DNA from: an uncultured bacterium
GTDB lineage: Bacteria; Patescibacteriota; Patescibacteriia; Patescibacteriales; UBA12465
Assembly (NCBI GenBank): GCA_937983635.1
Contig: CALJZR010000014.1
Span: 1-9,868, forward strand
DNA length: 9,868 bases
Reading direction: 5' to 3'
Made by a program: the position numbers and the translations under genes. Below the pieces are notes generated by a model. It was not told the origin of the DNA and ran no database searches. It saw only the letters and a program-made list of their open reading frames with translations. Positions 1 to 5,841 of the stretch are shown in pieces (position 1 is the first letter of the stretch; every line of letters begins with the position of its first letter).

Positions 1-254
1 GCCTGCTTTTTGGTGGCGGCATCTTTGGCGGCATCTTTAGCCGCTTTATCAGCCGCTTCAGCGTCAAGCCTCATCTGCGCAGTATCTGCACAGGGATTGG
101 CGGGTGCTGGGTTTACGTTTTGTGCGCTGCGAGCCTGGTCGGCGAGCGCTTCTTTTTCTGAGTTTGACTTTGACAATGATATGCCAAGCCATACGATTGC
201 GCCGATTAAGAAGACGGCAACAACAACAATGATTCCGATTACAGTTTTGTTCAT
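1..254 (-). CDS. Small membrane-anchored Ala/Lys/Asp-rich protein, 3' end cut by window edge
   Basis: The reading frame opens at an ATG (complement of 252-254) and stays open to base 1, giving 84 residues with no stop, so the C-terminus lies outside the window. Residues about 5-26 are a strongly hydrophobic helix (MNKTVIGIIVVVAVFLIGAI...), which should anchor the protein with the rest outside. After the helix comes a polar stretch with a Pro/Ala/Asn patch (NPAPANPC, one Cys at about residue 55). It ends in an Ala/Lys/Asp-rich segment built from four-residue units (DKAA, KDAA, KDAA) that should be helical. The start lies 23 bases downstream of the stop of the barrel-like gene on the same strand, so the two are probably co-transcribed. 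No Shine-Dalgarno sequence precedes it. I recognise no family. A plus-strand frame over the same bases (10-312) is its antisense shadow. The gene call is fairly secure; the function is unknown. Confidence 0.7.
   Translation of the reverse strand, partial: MNKTVIGIIVVVAVFLIGAIVWLGISLSKSNSEKEALADQARSAQNVNPAPANPCADTAQMRLDAEAADKAAKDAAKDAATKKQ
15..62 (-). repeat. 12-base in-frame tandem repeat coding Ala-Ala-Lys-Asp units
   Basis: GGCGGCATCTTT occurs twice head to tail at 15-26 and 27-38. Two degenerate copies follow (AGCCGCTTTATC at 39-50, AGCCGCTTCAGC at 51-62). On the minus strand each unit is four codons and gives the AEAA-DKAA-KDAA-KDAA series. The unit length keeps the frame, so copy number can change without breaking the gene. 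The array may continue beyond the left edge. Confidence 0.7.
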
Positions 255-277
255 GATTTTCAATTTTACGGTGATTA

Positions 278-1156
278 TTAATTATTTTTTAATTTCAGTA
301 AGTTCAGGTTAAGCATTATAAAAAGGTAATCATTTCCCTGCCCCTGATGTTTGTGCATCAAAGTAAGGGAGAGAAAATCATCATTGCCGGCCTTATGTAG
401 GCTCATCTCGATGATGGGTCCATACGAATTCCTTTCTTCGCCGTCGAAATAGCGGCTGAATTGGCCGCCAATCTTTGGTTGGAGAAAGGTGTTCTGATTC
501 ATGCCCAGGGGTATATCCCAAAGGCTTTGTTTGAGTGTTGTCTCCAAAAAGCCTTTATTCCAGGGCTTGTTCGGTAGGGCTGATTGGCCATTTTCACTCA
601 GAGTTTTCTGAGCGTCTAAGGCATATTGTCCCGACAGAACTAGCTGGGTCCTGGGAAAAAGGTAGGGATGATAACCTGAGTATTTCATCAGGTTAAGATT
701 CAGATTGCCCACCAAGAGGTGGTCTTTCTGAATTCCCTCAGAAGAATACTTTTTCTTTTCTACCCTTCCAATTTCTTTGGAATGTTTGTATCCTACGGCG
801 AGACCGCCGTAGAATGAGTGGGTATATGAAAAAAATTCTTCATATTTGCCGGTGCTTAGCCCCAAGGAAAAATCCTGGGTTTTGGATACGTATGGAGCCA
901 TGTTGTTGGTCCATTCGGAGGCGGAATAAACTCCCCATGCGGAGACATTCCATTCTTCACTCAGGGAGCGATAGAGCGGAAGGTCGCCATAGATGCCAAT
1001 CCAACTACCGTTATTGTTGGAATTTTGCTGCTTAGCAAAATATCCACTAAAAACAGACAAGTTGGAGTGACGTCCTATGGGGTTAGGCGTCTGAGCAGAG
1101 GCTATGATAGCCCCGCTCAACAAGAGTAATAACATCAAGCAGAGCTTTTTTTTCAT
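278..1156 (-). CDS. Secreted beta-rich protein, possible outer-membrane beta-barrel
   Basis: The product is 292 residues. A textbook Sec signal peptide occupies residues 1-21: a KKK start, a leucine-rich core, and ASA before Gln22 as an AxA signal peptidase I site. The mature part has no hydrophobic helix. It is rich in Tyr, Trp, Gly and Asn and consists of alternating polar/apolar stretches separated by short polar turns, for example WIGIYGDLPLY, VSAWGVYSASEW, FYGGLAVGYKH, HLLVGNLNLNL and QLVLSGQYAL. The C-terminal strands (FLSLTLMHKH, DYLFIMLNLNLL) are typical of a membrane beta-barrel or a porin-like fold. I recognise no specific family. It lies just upstream of the small membrane protein and 102 bases after the Wzz-like gene. 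A barrel would imply an outer membrane, which is unexpected if the host is a Patescibacterium; a soluble beta-sandwich or surface protein is the alternative. The CDS call is strong; the barrel call is tentative. Confidence 0.8.
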   Translation of the reverse strand: MKKKLCLMLLLLLSGAIIASAQTPNPIGRHSNLSVFSGYFAKQQNSNNNGSWIGIYGDLPLYRSLSEEWNVSAWGVYSASEWTNNMAPYVSKTQDFSLGLSTGKYEEFFSYTHSFYGGLAVGYKHSKEIGRVEKKKYSSEGIQKDHLLVGNLNLNLMKYSGYHPYLFPRTQLVLSGQYALDAQKTLSENGQSALPNKPWNKGFLETTLKQSLWDIPLGMNQNTFLQPKIGGQFSRYFDGEERNSYGPIIEMSLHKAGNDDFLSLTLMHKHQGQGNDYLFIMLNLNLLKLKNN

Positions 1157-1160
1157 GGCT

Positions 1161-1189
1161 TTTATATTTAGTTGTAATGATCTGGTGAA
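1161..1189 (-). promoter_or_regulatory. Possible promoter of the barrel-like gene, nearly leaderless
   Basis: On the minus strand TTCACC (1184-1189, 4/6 to the -35 consensus) is followed after 17 bases by TATAAA (1161-1166, 5/6 to the -10). The -10 lies only four bases before the ATG, so a transcript from here would start at or next to the start codon. The match is modest and the region is AT-rich, so chance is possible. Confidence 0.35.
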
Positions 1190-1217
1190 TTTCCGGATAA
1201 CTGGTATCCTGGGCGAG

Positions 1218-1241
1218 GCGCAGAAATTATTATTTCTGCGC
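1218..1241 (-). other. Strong hairpin downstream of the Wzz-like gene, no U-tract
   Basis: A perfect 10-base inverted repeat (GCGCAGAAAT / ATTTCTGCGC) encloses a four-base loop. It begins 18 bases after the Wzz-like stop codon. On the transcribed strand it is followed by CTCGCCCAGG rather than a run of T, so it is not a canonical intrinsic terminator. It could stabilise or process a 3' end, or act as a weak attenuator between the Wzz-like gene and the barrel-like gene. Confidence 0.55.
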
Positions 1242-1258
1242 TCCTCTCAGAAGGACAA

Positions 1259-2059
1259 TTATCTTAAAATATTATTGATGTTGCCTTGGGGGGCAAGATT
1301 CTCTGCTGGTGTCGGCTCTGGGCTTGGTGTTTCCACGTCGCTATTTTGATTCTGATTTTCATAAGGAAGGTATTGCCAGACGGCGTTAGCGGCGGCTTCT
1401 TTGTAATGCCGTTTCTGCTGTTTCTTAGAGCCGAAGAGGCGCCAGTCATAGCGGCTTTCCGGAAGGATGTAGATATAGAAGAGAGCGAAGATAGTACTAA
1501 AGACAATGGCCAGGAGCGTATTTTGTAAAATATTCGGTTTAACGGGATAGGAGGATACTAAGGGCTGATCAATGATGTTGATTTTAACTTTGTCGCCGTT
1601 GCCCTGATAATTAGTATTCTTATTAACCATGACATCATTTACCGCTAAAGCAATCTGTTGGGCTTGATAGGGGCTGGTGTGATAGACTTTAACCTCAATA
1701 ATGCCGGAATCACTTAAAGTGCGAGTTTGGACAGTATTGCGCCAGGTTTTCATCTTCTGAGCATAAGTTCCCTGAAAATATGATTGCTCAATATTATATT
1801 GGGAGTTAGCCACTAAATCGAAGAAGGAGGCAGAACGGGCGACTTGGGCAAAAAGGTTGCCTAAGTATTCGTTAGAGCGAGAAACCGTGTAGGCGTCTGC
1901 CATGCCCGTTTCCTGGGTAATTAAGAGGCGGGAGCTGGCTTCGTAGCGCAAAGGAAATAGGAGAGAGACACCGGCCGTTAAAATGACGGCCGTTAAAATC
2001 ATCAAGATGATTGTTTGGCTCTTGCGCTTGATTAAAAATAGAAATTCTTTTAAATCCAT
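1259..2059 (-). CDS. Wzz-type polysaccharide chain-length determinant, no kinase domain
   Basis: The product is 266 residues with the standard polysaccharide co-polymerase plan. A short cytoplasmic N-terminus (MDLKEFLFLIKRK) leads into TM1 at about 16-35. An extracytoplasmic domain of about 140 residues follows, then a proline-rich segment (QPLVSSYPVKPN, 165-176) leading into TM2 at about 178-199. The proline motif before TM2 is the hallmark of Wzz/Wzc-type proteins (PF02706), which set the modal length of surface glycans at the cytoplasmic membrane. After TM2 there is a tail of about 65 residues, basic then Gln/Asn/Pro/Glu-rich (SPEPTPAE). It has no Walker motifs or tyrosine cluster, so no BY-kinase domain is fused. 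A consensus promoter lies immediately upstream, and the leader would be only about 13 bases with no Shine-Dalgarno. The neighbouring ligase and glycosyltransferases fit a Wzy-dependent export role. The family call is confident; the polymer is unknown. Confidence 0.88.
   Translation of the reverse strand: MDLKEFLFLIKRKSQTIILMILTAVILTAGVSLLFPLRYEASSRLLITQETGMADAYTVSRSNEYLGNLFAQVARSASFFDLVANSQYNIEQSYFQGTYAQKMKTWRNTVQTRTLSDSGIIEVKVYHTSPYQAQQIALAVNDVMVNKNTNYQGNGDKVKINIIDQPLVSSYPVKPNILQNTLLAIVFSTIFALFYIYILPESRYDWRLFGSKKQQKRHYKEAAANAVWQYLPYENQNQNSDVETPSPEPTPAENLAPQGNINNILR
1972..1999 (-). repeat. 15-base period microduplication inside TM1 of the Wzz-like gene
   Basis: CGGCCGTTAAAAT occurs at 1972-1984 and again, identically, at 1987-1999, two bases apart, giving a period of 15 bases (five codons). 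It encodes the consecutive pentapeptides ILTAV and ILTAG in transmembrane helix 1 (residues 21-30). The frame is preserved. It looks like a local tandem duplication within the helix. Confidence 0.75.
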
Positions 2060-2078
2060 AATTTTAGTTTGATTTTAT

Positions 2079-2107
2079 ATTATAATATATTACTTTTTAT
2101 TTGTCAA
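2079..2107 (-). promoter_or_regulatory. Consensus sigma-70 promoter of the Wzz-like gene
   Basis: On the minus strand TTGACA (2102-2107) and TATAAT (2079-2084) are both exact consensus hexamers, separated by exactly 17 bases. The expected transcription start is near 2072, leaving a leader of roughly 13 bases before the ATG at 2059. There is no room for, and no sign of, a Shine-Dalgarno sequence. This is the best promoter in the window. Confidence 0.85.
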
Positions 2108-2138
2108 GGGGTGGCGGTGGATAATTAGAGTTTTGCTA

Positions 2139-2167
2139 TTGACATTTTTAAATAATTAAGATACTAT
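2139..2167 (+). promoter_or_regulatory. Sigma-70-type promoter of the propeller/Ig gene
   Basis: TTGACA (2139-2144, exact) is followed after 17 bases by TACTAT (2162-2167, 4/6 to the -10). The expected start is near 2174, giving a leader of about 38 bases before the ATG at 2212. It faces away from the Wzz promoter; the two -35 boxes are about 31 bases apart, so the promoters could share a regulator bound between them. Confidence 0.7.
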
Positions 2168-2174
2168 CAATAGA

Positions 2175-2188
2175 CTTGTCTTTACAAG
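2175..2188 (+). other. Small stem-loop at the predicted 5' end of the propeller/Ig mRNA
   Basis: CTTGT and ACAAG form a five-base stem around a CTTT loop. The stem starts within a base or two of the predicted transcription start, so it would sit at the very 5' end of the mRNA, where such hairpins can slow decay. It could instead be a short operator palindrome. It is short, so chance is possible. Confidence 0.35.
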
Positions 2189-2211
2189 ATTATTTGATTT
2201 TATTAAATATT

Positions 2212-3480
2212 ATGAAAAAAATTGCTATTTTTACCGTAATATTAGGCATTATCTCTTTAGTATTTGCCTCTTATTCCCAAGGTAAAACCAAATCTTACTA
2301 CTCTGGCGACGCGCTTGTTTACAAAAATAAGCTTTATGTGGCCACTGCTAATACCGGCAGCTTGGAGTTCTTCCGACTGGAAGGCACTAAATTAGAGCGT
2401 GTTGCGAAAATTAAACCATTTGACCAGAAATTTGGTAAATATGGGAGCTTTTACGACGCTCATCTCCGCGAAGAAGGCGGCCGCCTTTTTGTTTATACGG
2501 TGACTGACTTTAGTCTCTATAAATACGAATTAGTGGGCAACCAGCTTAATCTGGTTAATTCCATTAAAAATTCTTATTGGGAGTGGTATAACCGTGTTGA
2601 TGAAATGGGGGACAATTTAGTTACTATCAGTGCTAAAAGTGTCAAAATTTGGAATAATGATTTACAGGTTATTAATGAATATAATTTTGGTAATGACGAA
2701 GTTCCCTATAATGTTCGTGGCAACGATCGTTTCTTTTTTAACGTCCAGAGCGGCAAGCTGATGATTTATGATCGGGAGACCCGCAGTTTAGTTAAAGAAG
2801 TAGCTTTGAACTTTAAGAATAATCGCAGCGCACACAAGATTTTTGTCGACGCTAATAATGATATTTTTGTAGTCGATGATTACTATGCCAAAAAATTTAA
2901 CTTTAACGGCCAGCTTCTTTCCAGTTTTAAGCATTTAGAGTATGAGGGTTATGATATTGATGCTTCCGGCTTTACTTCCTTTGCTTATTTCTCTAACGGC
3001 ATCGGCGTAGTTAAGTTAAATAAAGATACCATGAAGGAAACTGATTGGGTCTGGACGGGCGGTTTAGCCGGTCCCCGCGGCTGGGCAATGGGTATGGAGG
3101 TTGTTAATTTAAGCGGCGACAAGGTTGTCGTCTTCAATAACGCCAATATCCTTGTCTTGAACGATAAGTTAGAAAAAGTAGCCGCTTTCTTGGCGGATGA
3201 AGAAGATAACAGCGTTGAAGCCAGTGAGTCCCTTTTCTTAAAGCTTGATAAGAACCGTGGTGCCGCTAATAGCCAAGTTTCTCTCAGCGGCGGCGGCTTT
3301 CTTCCCAATGAAGAATTAAGTTTAGATTTTGCCGGTAAAAAGCAAACTCTAAAAGCAGACCAACGCGGTCGCTTCCAACAGATTCTCACCGTTCCCACCG
3401 TCAGTGGCGGCGGCTATGATATCAAAGTCGATGGCGTCAGCTCTAAGATGAGCTACAGCATCGCTTTTACCATCGAATAA
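2212..3480 (+). CDS. Secreted beta-propeller-like protein with C-terminal Ig-like domain
   Basis: I place the start at the ATG at 2212 (422 residues) because it is followed directly by a signal peptide (KKIAIFTVILGIISLVFAS, cleavage near residue 19-20). An in-frame TTG at 2176 would add 12 residues ahead of the signal and overlap the expected transcription start. Residues about 30-330 are a run of short beta-strand units of the type 'xxLYVATxx... LEFFRLEG', 'RLFVYTV... LYKYELVG', 'KLMIYDRETR', 'DIFVVDDYYAKKFN', 'GIGVVKLNKDT' and 'ILVLNDKLEKV'. This resembles a YWTD/NHL/WD-like beta-propeller. Residues about 341-422 form a separate module with SQVSLSGGGFLPNEELSL and GGGYDIKVDG, typical of a bacterial Ig-like fold. 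It probably acts at the cell surface in binding or adhesion. No catalytic motif is visible. It is the only plus-strand gene and has its own promoter and terminator. The domain reading is from pattern only; the specific function is unknown. Confidence 0.82.
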   Translation: MKKIAIFTVILGIISLVFASYSQGKTKSYYSGDALVYKNKLYVATANTGSLEFFRLEGTKLERVAKIKPFDQKFGKYGSFYDAHLREEGGRLFVYTVTDFSLYKYELVGNQLNLVNSIKNSYWEWYNRVDEMGDNLVTISAKSVKIWNNDLQVINEYNFGNDEVPYNVRGNDRFFFNVQSGKLMIYDRETRSLVKEVALNFKNNRSAHKIFVDANNDIFVVDDYYAKKFNFNGQLLSSFKHLEYEGYDIDASGFTSFAYFSNGIGVVKLNKDTMKETDWVWTGGLAGPRGWAMGMEVVNLSGDKVVVFNNANILVLNDKLEKVAAFLADEEDNSVEASESLFLKLDKNRGAANSQVSLSGGGFLPNEELSLDFAGKKQTLKADQRGRFQQILTVPTVSGGGYDIKVDGVSSKMSYSIAFTIE

Positions 3481-3499
3481 TCAATTTTAATGCTTATAT

Positions 3500-3528
3500 A
3501 AAAAACGCTCCCGCAGGAGCGTTTTTTT
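3500..3528. terminator. Bidirectional intrinsic terminator between converging genes
   Basis: ACGCTCC (3505-3511), loop CGCA, and GGAGCGT (3516-3522) form a GC-rich stem flanked by a run of A on the left and seven T (3522-3528) on the right. On both strands the stem is therefore followed by a U-tract. It lies 19 bases after the propeller/Ig stop codon and just after the end of the oppositely transcribed glycosyltransferase operon, so it can serve both. Confidence 0.9.
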
Positions 3529-3533
3529 GTTAG

Positions 3534-4751
3534 CTACTTAGAGAGCAATTTTTGATAAACGGTTAATACTTCTTGTATATTATTTTCGGGGCTGAAGCGG
3601 CCGGCGCTTGCTTGCAACTCTTTTCGTTGCCAATGTTTTTTCTGGTTAACAATTTTTAGCATCGCCTCTTTTAAAGCCTCAATATCTTCAGCGGGCACCA
3701 GCATACCATTACTGTCATTAATTATTTCCGGCAGACCGCCAATATCGGCGGCAATTACCGGCGTGCCTAAGGATAGCGATTCCAAAGCACTGAGAGGAAA
3801 GTTTTCTAGCCAGCGCGAAGGTATTATTACTGCCTGTGCTTGGGCAATTAAGGTGGAAAGGGCGCGACCTTCTTGCCAGCCTAAAAATTCTATTTGTCCG
3901 TTTCTAGCCGCTTCACCGCTTATTGTCTGCAGTAGGTCTGATTCCGGACCGCTGCCGGCAATTTTTAGGCGTAAATTTTTATCTTCGAGGGTTGCCTGTA
4001 TTGCTAAGTCGATTCCCTTTTCTTGGCTCAAGCGGCCGTAGTAGAGAAAATAGTTTTCACGACTATCGTTTAGGGGTAAGGGTAGATCAGCTCGGAAGGC
4101 GTTATTAATCACGATAATTTTTTCTTCTGGCCAGCCGGCAGCCACTAAGATTTTTTTCAGGAAATTACTGGGAGAAATAAAGAGATTAACTTTATTTTCG
4201 TAGATCTTTAAAATATTATGGTGCAGATACATTTCCCCAGCGGCGAGCAGGCTGGCAAGACTAGAATCTTTGACGCAGCGGCGCTTAATGCAGGGCCAGT
4301 AAGAACCGCGCAAACATTCCTGGCAAACTTTACCTTGGGTAAAGAGCGAGTGATTGGGGCAGACCAATTTATAGTCATGCAAATGCATGACTACCGGAAT
4401 TTTGAAGGCGGCGGCAACATCTAGAAGCGAGGGCGATAATTGGTGATAAATATTATGGAGATGAATAACGTCGGGGCGAAAATCTTTAAGCAAGCGAGTA
4501 AATTTTCTTTTTGTTTCCAAGCTATATAGAGTTCTACCTGGTATTTTCCAGGCATAGCGCCAGACTTGTTCGTTGTAGCTAACCCGGCTGACAAAATATT
4601 TAGACCAAGGGGTTGCTAAGTTTTTGGGGTGCTGCATGGAGAAATAGGCAAGCTCATGCCCCTCAGCTTCTAAGTGTTTACCCAAGTCTAGATAGTAGCG
4701 GTCGGCGCCGCCGCGCGGATAGTGATATTTATTAACTTGTAATATTTTCAT
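3534..4751 (-). CDS. GT4-family glycosyltransferase with Cys-rich insert (last gene of operon)
   Basis: The product is 405 residues with the GT-B two-domain plan. The N-terminal acceptor domain opens with MKILQVNKYHYPRGGADRYY; the Gly-Gly loop at 14-15 is typical of GT4. The C-terminal donor domain includes YFLYYGRLSQEKGIDLAIQA (234-253), IAGSGPE (264-270) and the E(x7)E signature at Glu316 and Glu324 in PSRWLENFPLSALESLSLG, which binds the nucleotide-sugar donor. It should add a sugar to a lipid-linked glycan with retention of configuration at the cytoplasmic face of the membrane. Five cysteines cluster at 131-159 (CPNH...CQEC...C...RRC) after the HDYKLVCPN motif; this recurs in a GT4 subgroup and may bind metal or form a structural knot. 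The start overlaps the preceding glycosyltransferase by 20 bases, pointing to translational coupling. There is no Shine-Dalgarno. The sugar specificity cannot be read from sequence. Confidence 0.9.
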   Translation of the reverse strand: MKILQVNKYHYPRGGADRYYLDLGKHLEAEGHELAYFSMQHPKNLATPWSKYFVSRVSYNEQVWRYAWKIPGRTLYSLETKRKFTRLLKDFRPDVIHLHNIYHQLSPSLLDVAAAFKIPVVMHLHDYKLVCPNHSLFTQGKVCQECLRGSYWPCIKRRCVKDSSLASLLAAGEMYLHHNILKIYENKVNLFISPSNFLKKILVAAGWPEEKIIVINNAFRADLPLPLNDSRENYFLYYGRLSQEKGIDLAIQATLEDKNLRLKIAGSGPESDLLQTISGEAARNGQIEFLGWQEGRALSTLIAQAQAVIIPSRWLENFPLSALESLSLGTPVIAADIGGLPEIINDSNGMLVPAEDIEALKEAMLKIVNQKKHWQRKELQASAGRFSPENNIQEVLTVYQKLLSK

Positions 4752-5841
4752 AGTGTTGGCGCCATAGTTTTAAATAAAGATCTTCGTAATTAGCCGTTAC
4801 CTGATTGATGCTATATTTTTGCTCTATTAGTGTTCGCAGTTTAGCCTGTTTAACCCTAGTGACCTCGCTGTTTAGTTGAGAGAGGGCTTCTTGCAAAACT
4901 CTCGCTAACTCTCGGCTATCATCGGGAATAAGGGGCCAGCCGGTATTTTCGTTGATAATATCGCCGAGGCCATCAACGGTGCTAGCGACTACGGGGATAC
5001 CGCAGGCGCCTGCTTCCAGGGCGGCTATGCCTAACCCTTCCCAGCGTGAAGGCATGACGAGAAGGTTGAGGCTTTGGTAAAAGGCGGGCATGTCTTGAAC
5101 ATTGCCAATTAGACTTATTTGCTGATTTAATCCCGCTCTTTCAATTTGTTTTTGTAAAGTCTCTCTTTCTTCGCCTTCGCCCGCAATTACTAGCCGAGTT
5201 TTGTCTGTTTTAACCTTTGCCCAAGCTTCAATCAAGACATCAAAACCTTTTTGTTTGTTTAAGCGGCCAACGGCACCAACAGCAATAATTCCTGTTTCCG
5301 GTCTTTTTTCTTGATATTCAAATTTTTCCAAAGGAATGCCGTTGGGAATAATTAGCTCGCATTTTTTCCAAGGCAGGAAATAGCGCCGGCGCATATCTTT
5401 AGCTACGGCTGGAGAAATTGCGACCACTGCTTCTGCCCAGAGCGAAGTAATTATTTTTGCTGTTTGCTGATACCAGCGTTCTTGGCGGTTAATGTTTTGT
5501 TCGGTAGAAATAATAACTTTTACCCCGGCTAATTTAGCGGCTAGGCGGCCACGTAAATCACCGCCTAATTGGGTGTGAACAATTTCGGTCTTTTCTCTTT
5601 TTAATATTTTGTATATCTGCCAGCAATTACTTAAGGAGATTTTTGATTTTTTTGAGAGTACAAAAATAGGTAAAGATAATCTCTCCAGTTCTTGATGCCA
5701 GCTGCCCGCTTCTTTAAAAAGAATAACCAAGGGTTCAAAGCGCTCGCGATCGATTGTCTGTAAAAGGTCGAGGAGGAAGCGCTCTGCTCCCCCGCTCGCC
5801 ATGCTGGGCATAATATAGGCAATCTTAATCTTTGGGGCCAT
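4732..5841 (-). CDS. GT4-family glycosyltransferase (middle gene of operon)
   Basis: The product is 369 residues with a GT-B fold. The N-terminal domain begins IKIAYIMPSMASGGAERFLL, with the GGAER loop (17-21) common to GT4 enzymes. Asn-Gly-Ile (167-169) marks the linker to the donor domain. In that domain are VGRLNKQKGFDVLIEAW (191-207), VIAGEGEE (218-225) and the E(x7)E pair Glu268/Glu276 within PSRWEGLGIAALEAGACGIP. There is no signal peptide or membrane helix, so it is a cytoplasmic or membrane-peripheral enzyme. It starts 17 bases inside the ligase gene and ends 20 bases inside the next glycosyltransferase, so it is the middle of a coupled three-gene unit. It shares the fold and GG(A) loop with its neighbour but differs clearly in length and lacks the Cys cluster, so this is not a recent duplication. 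The reaction is probably transfer of a sugar to the growing surface glycan; donor and acceptor are unknown. Confidence 0.9.
   Translation of the reverse strand: MAPKIKIAYIMPSMASGGAERFLLDLLQTIDRERFEPLVILFKEAGSWHQELERLSLPIFVLSKKSKISLSNCWQIYKILKREKTEIVHTQLGGDLRGRLAAKLAGVKVIISTEQNINRQERWYQQTAKIITSLWAEAVVAISPAVAKDMRRRYFLPWKKCELIIPNGIPLEKFEYQEKRPETGIIAVGAVGRLNKQKGFDVLIEAWAKVKTDKTRLVIAGEGEERETLQKQIERAGLNQQISLIGNVQDMPAFYQSLNLLVMPSRWEGLGIAALEAGACGIPVVASTVDGLGDIINENTGWPLIPDDSRELARVLQEALSQLNSEVTRVKQAKLRTLIEQKYSINQVTANYEDLYLKLWRQHYENITS

Noticed and set aside
10..312. Plus-strand open frame with an Ala/Ser-rich start
   Set aside because: It is antisense to the membrane-anchored Ala-rich protein; its Ala/Ser richness is a by-product of the GC-rich repeat, and no start context or domain supports it.
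2176..2211. TTG at 2176 as the start of the propeller/Ig gene
   Set aside because: It would put 12 extra residues ahead of a clean signal peptide and coincide with the predicted transcription start; ATG at 2212 is better.
2985..3398. Minus-strand open frame of 137 codons inside the propeller/Ig gene
   Set aside because: It lies wholly within a well-supported plus-strand gene, has no recognisable domain and a low-complexity Ser/Leu/Lys/Pro composition.
3500..3528. Inverted repeat considered as a mobile-element end
   Set aside because: GC-rich stem, four-base loop and flanking A and T runs between converging genes are fully explained by a bidirectional terminator; no transposase or target duplication is present.
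3534..5841. The two glycosyltransferases as a recent tandem duplication
   Set aside because: They share only family motifs; length, N-terminal sequence and the Cys cluster differ throughout.
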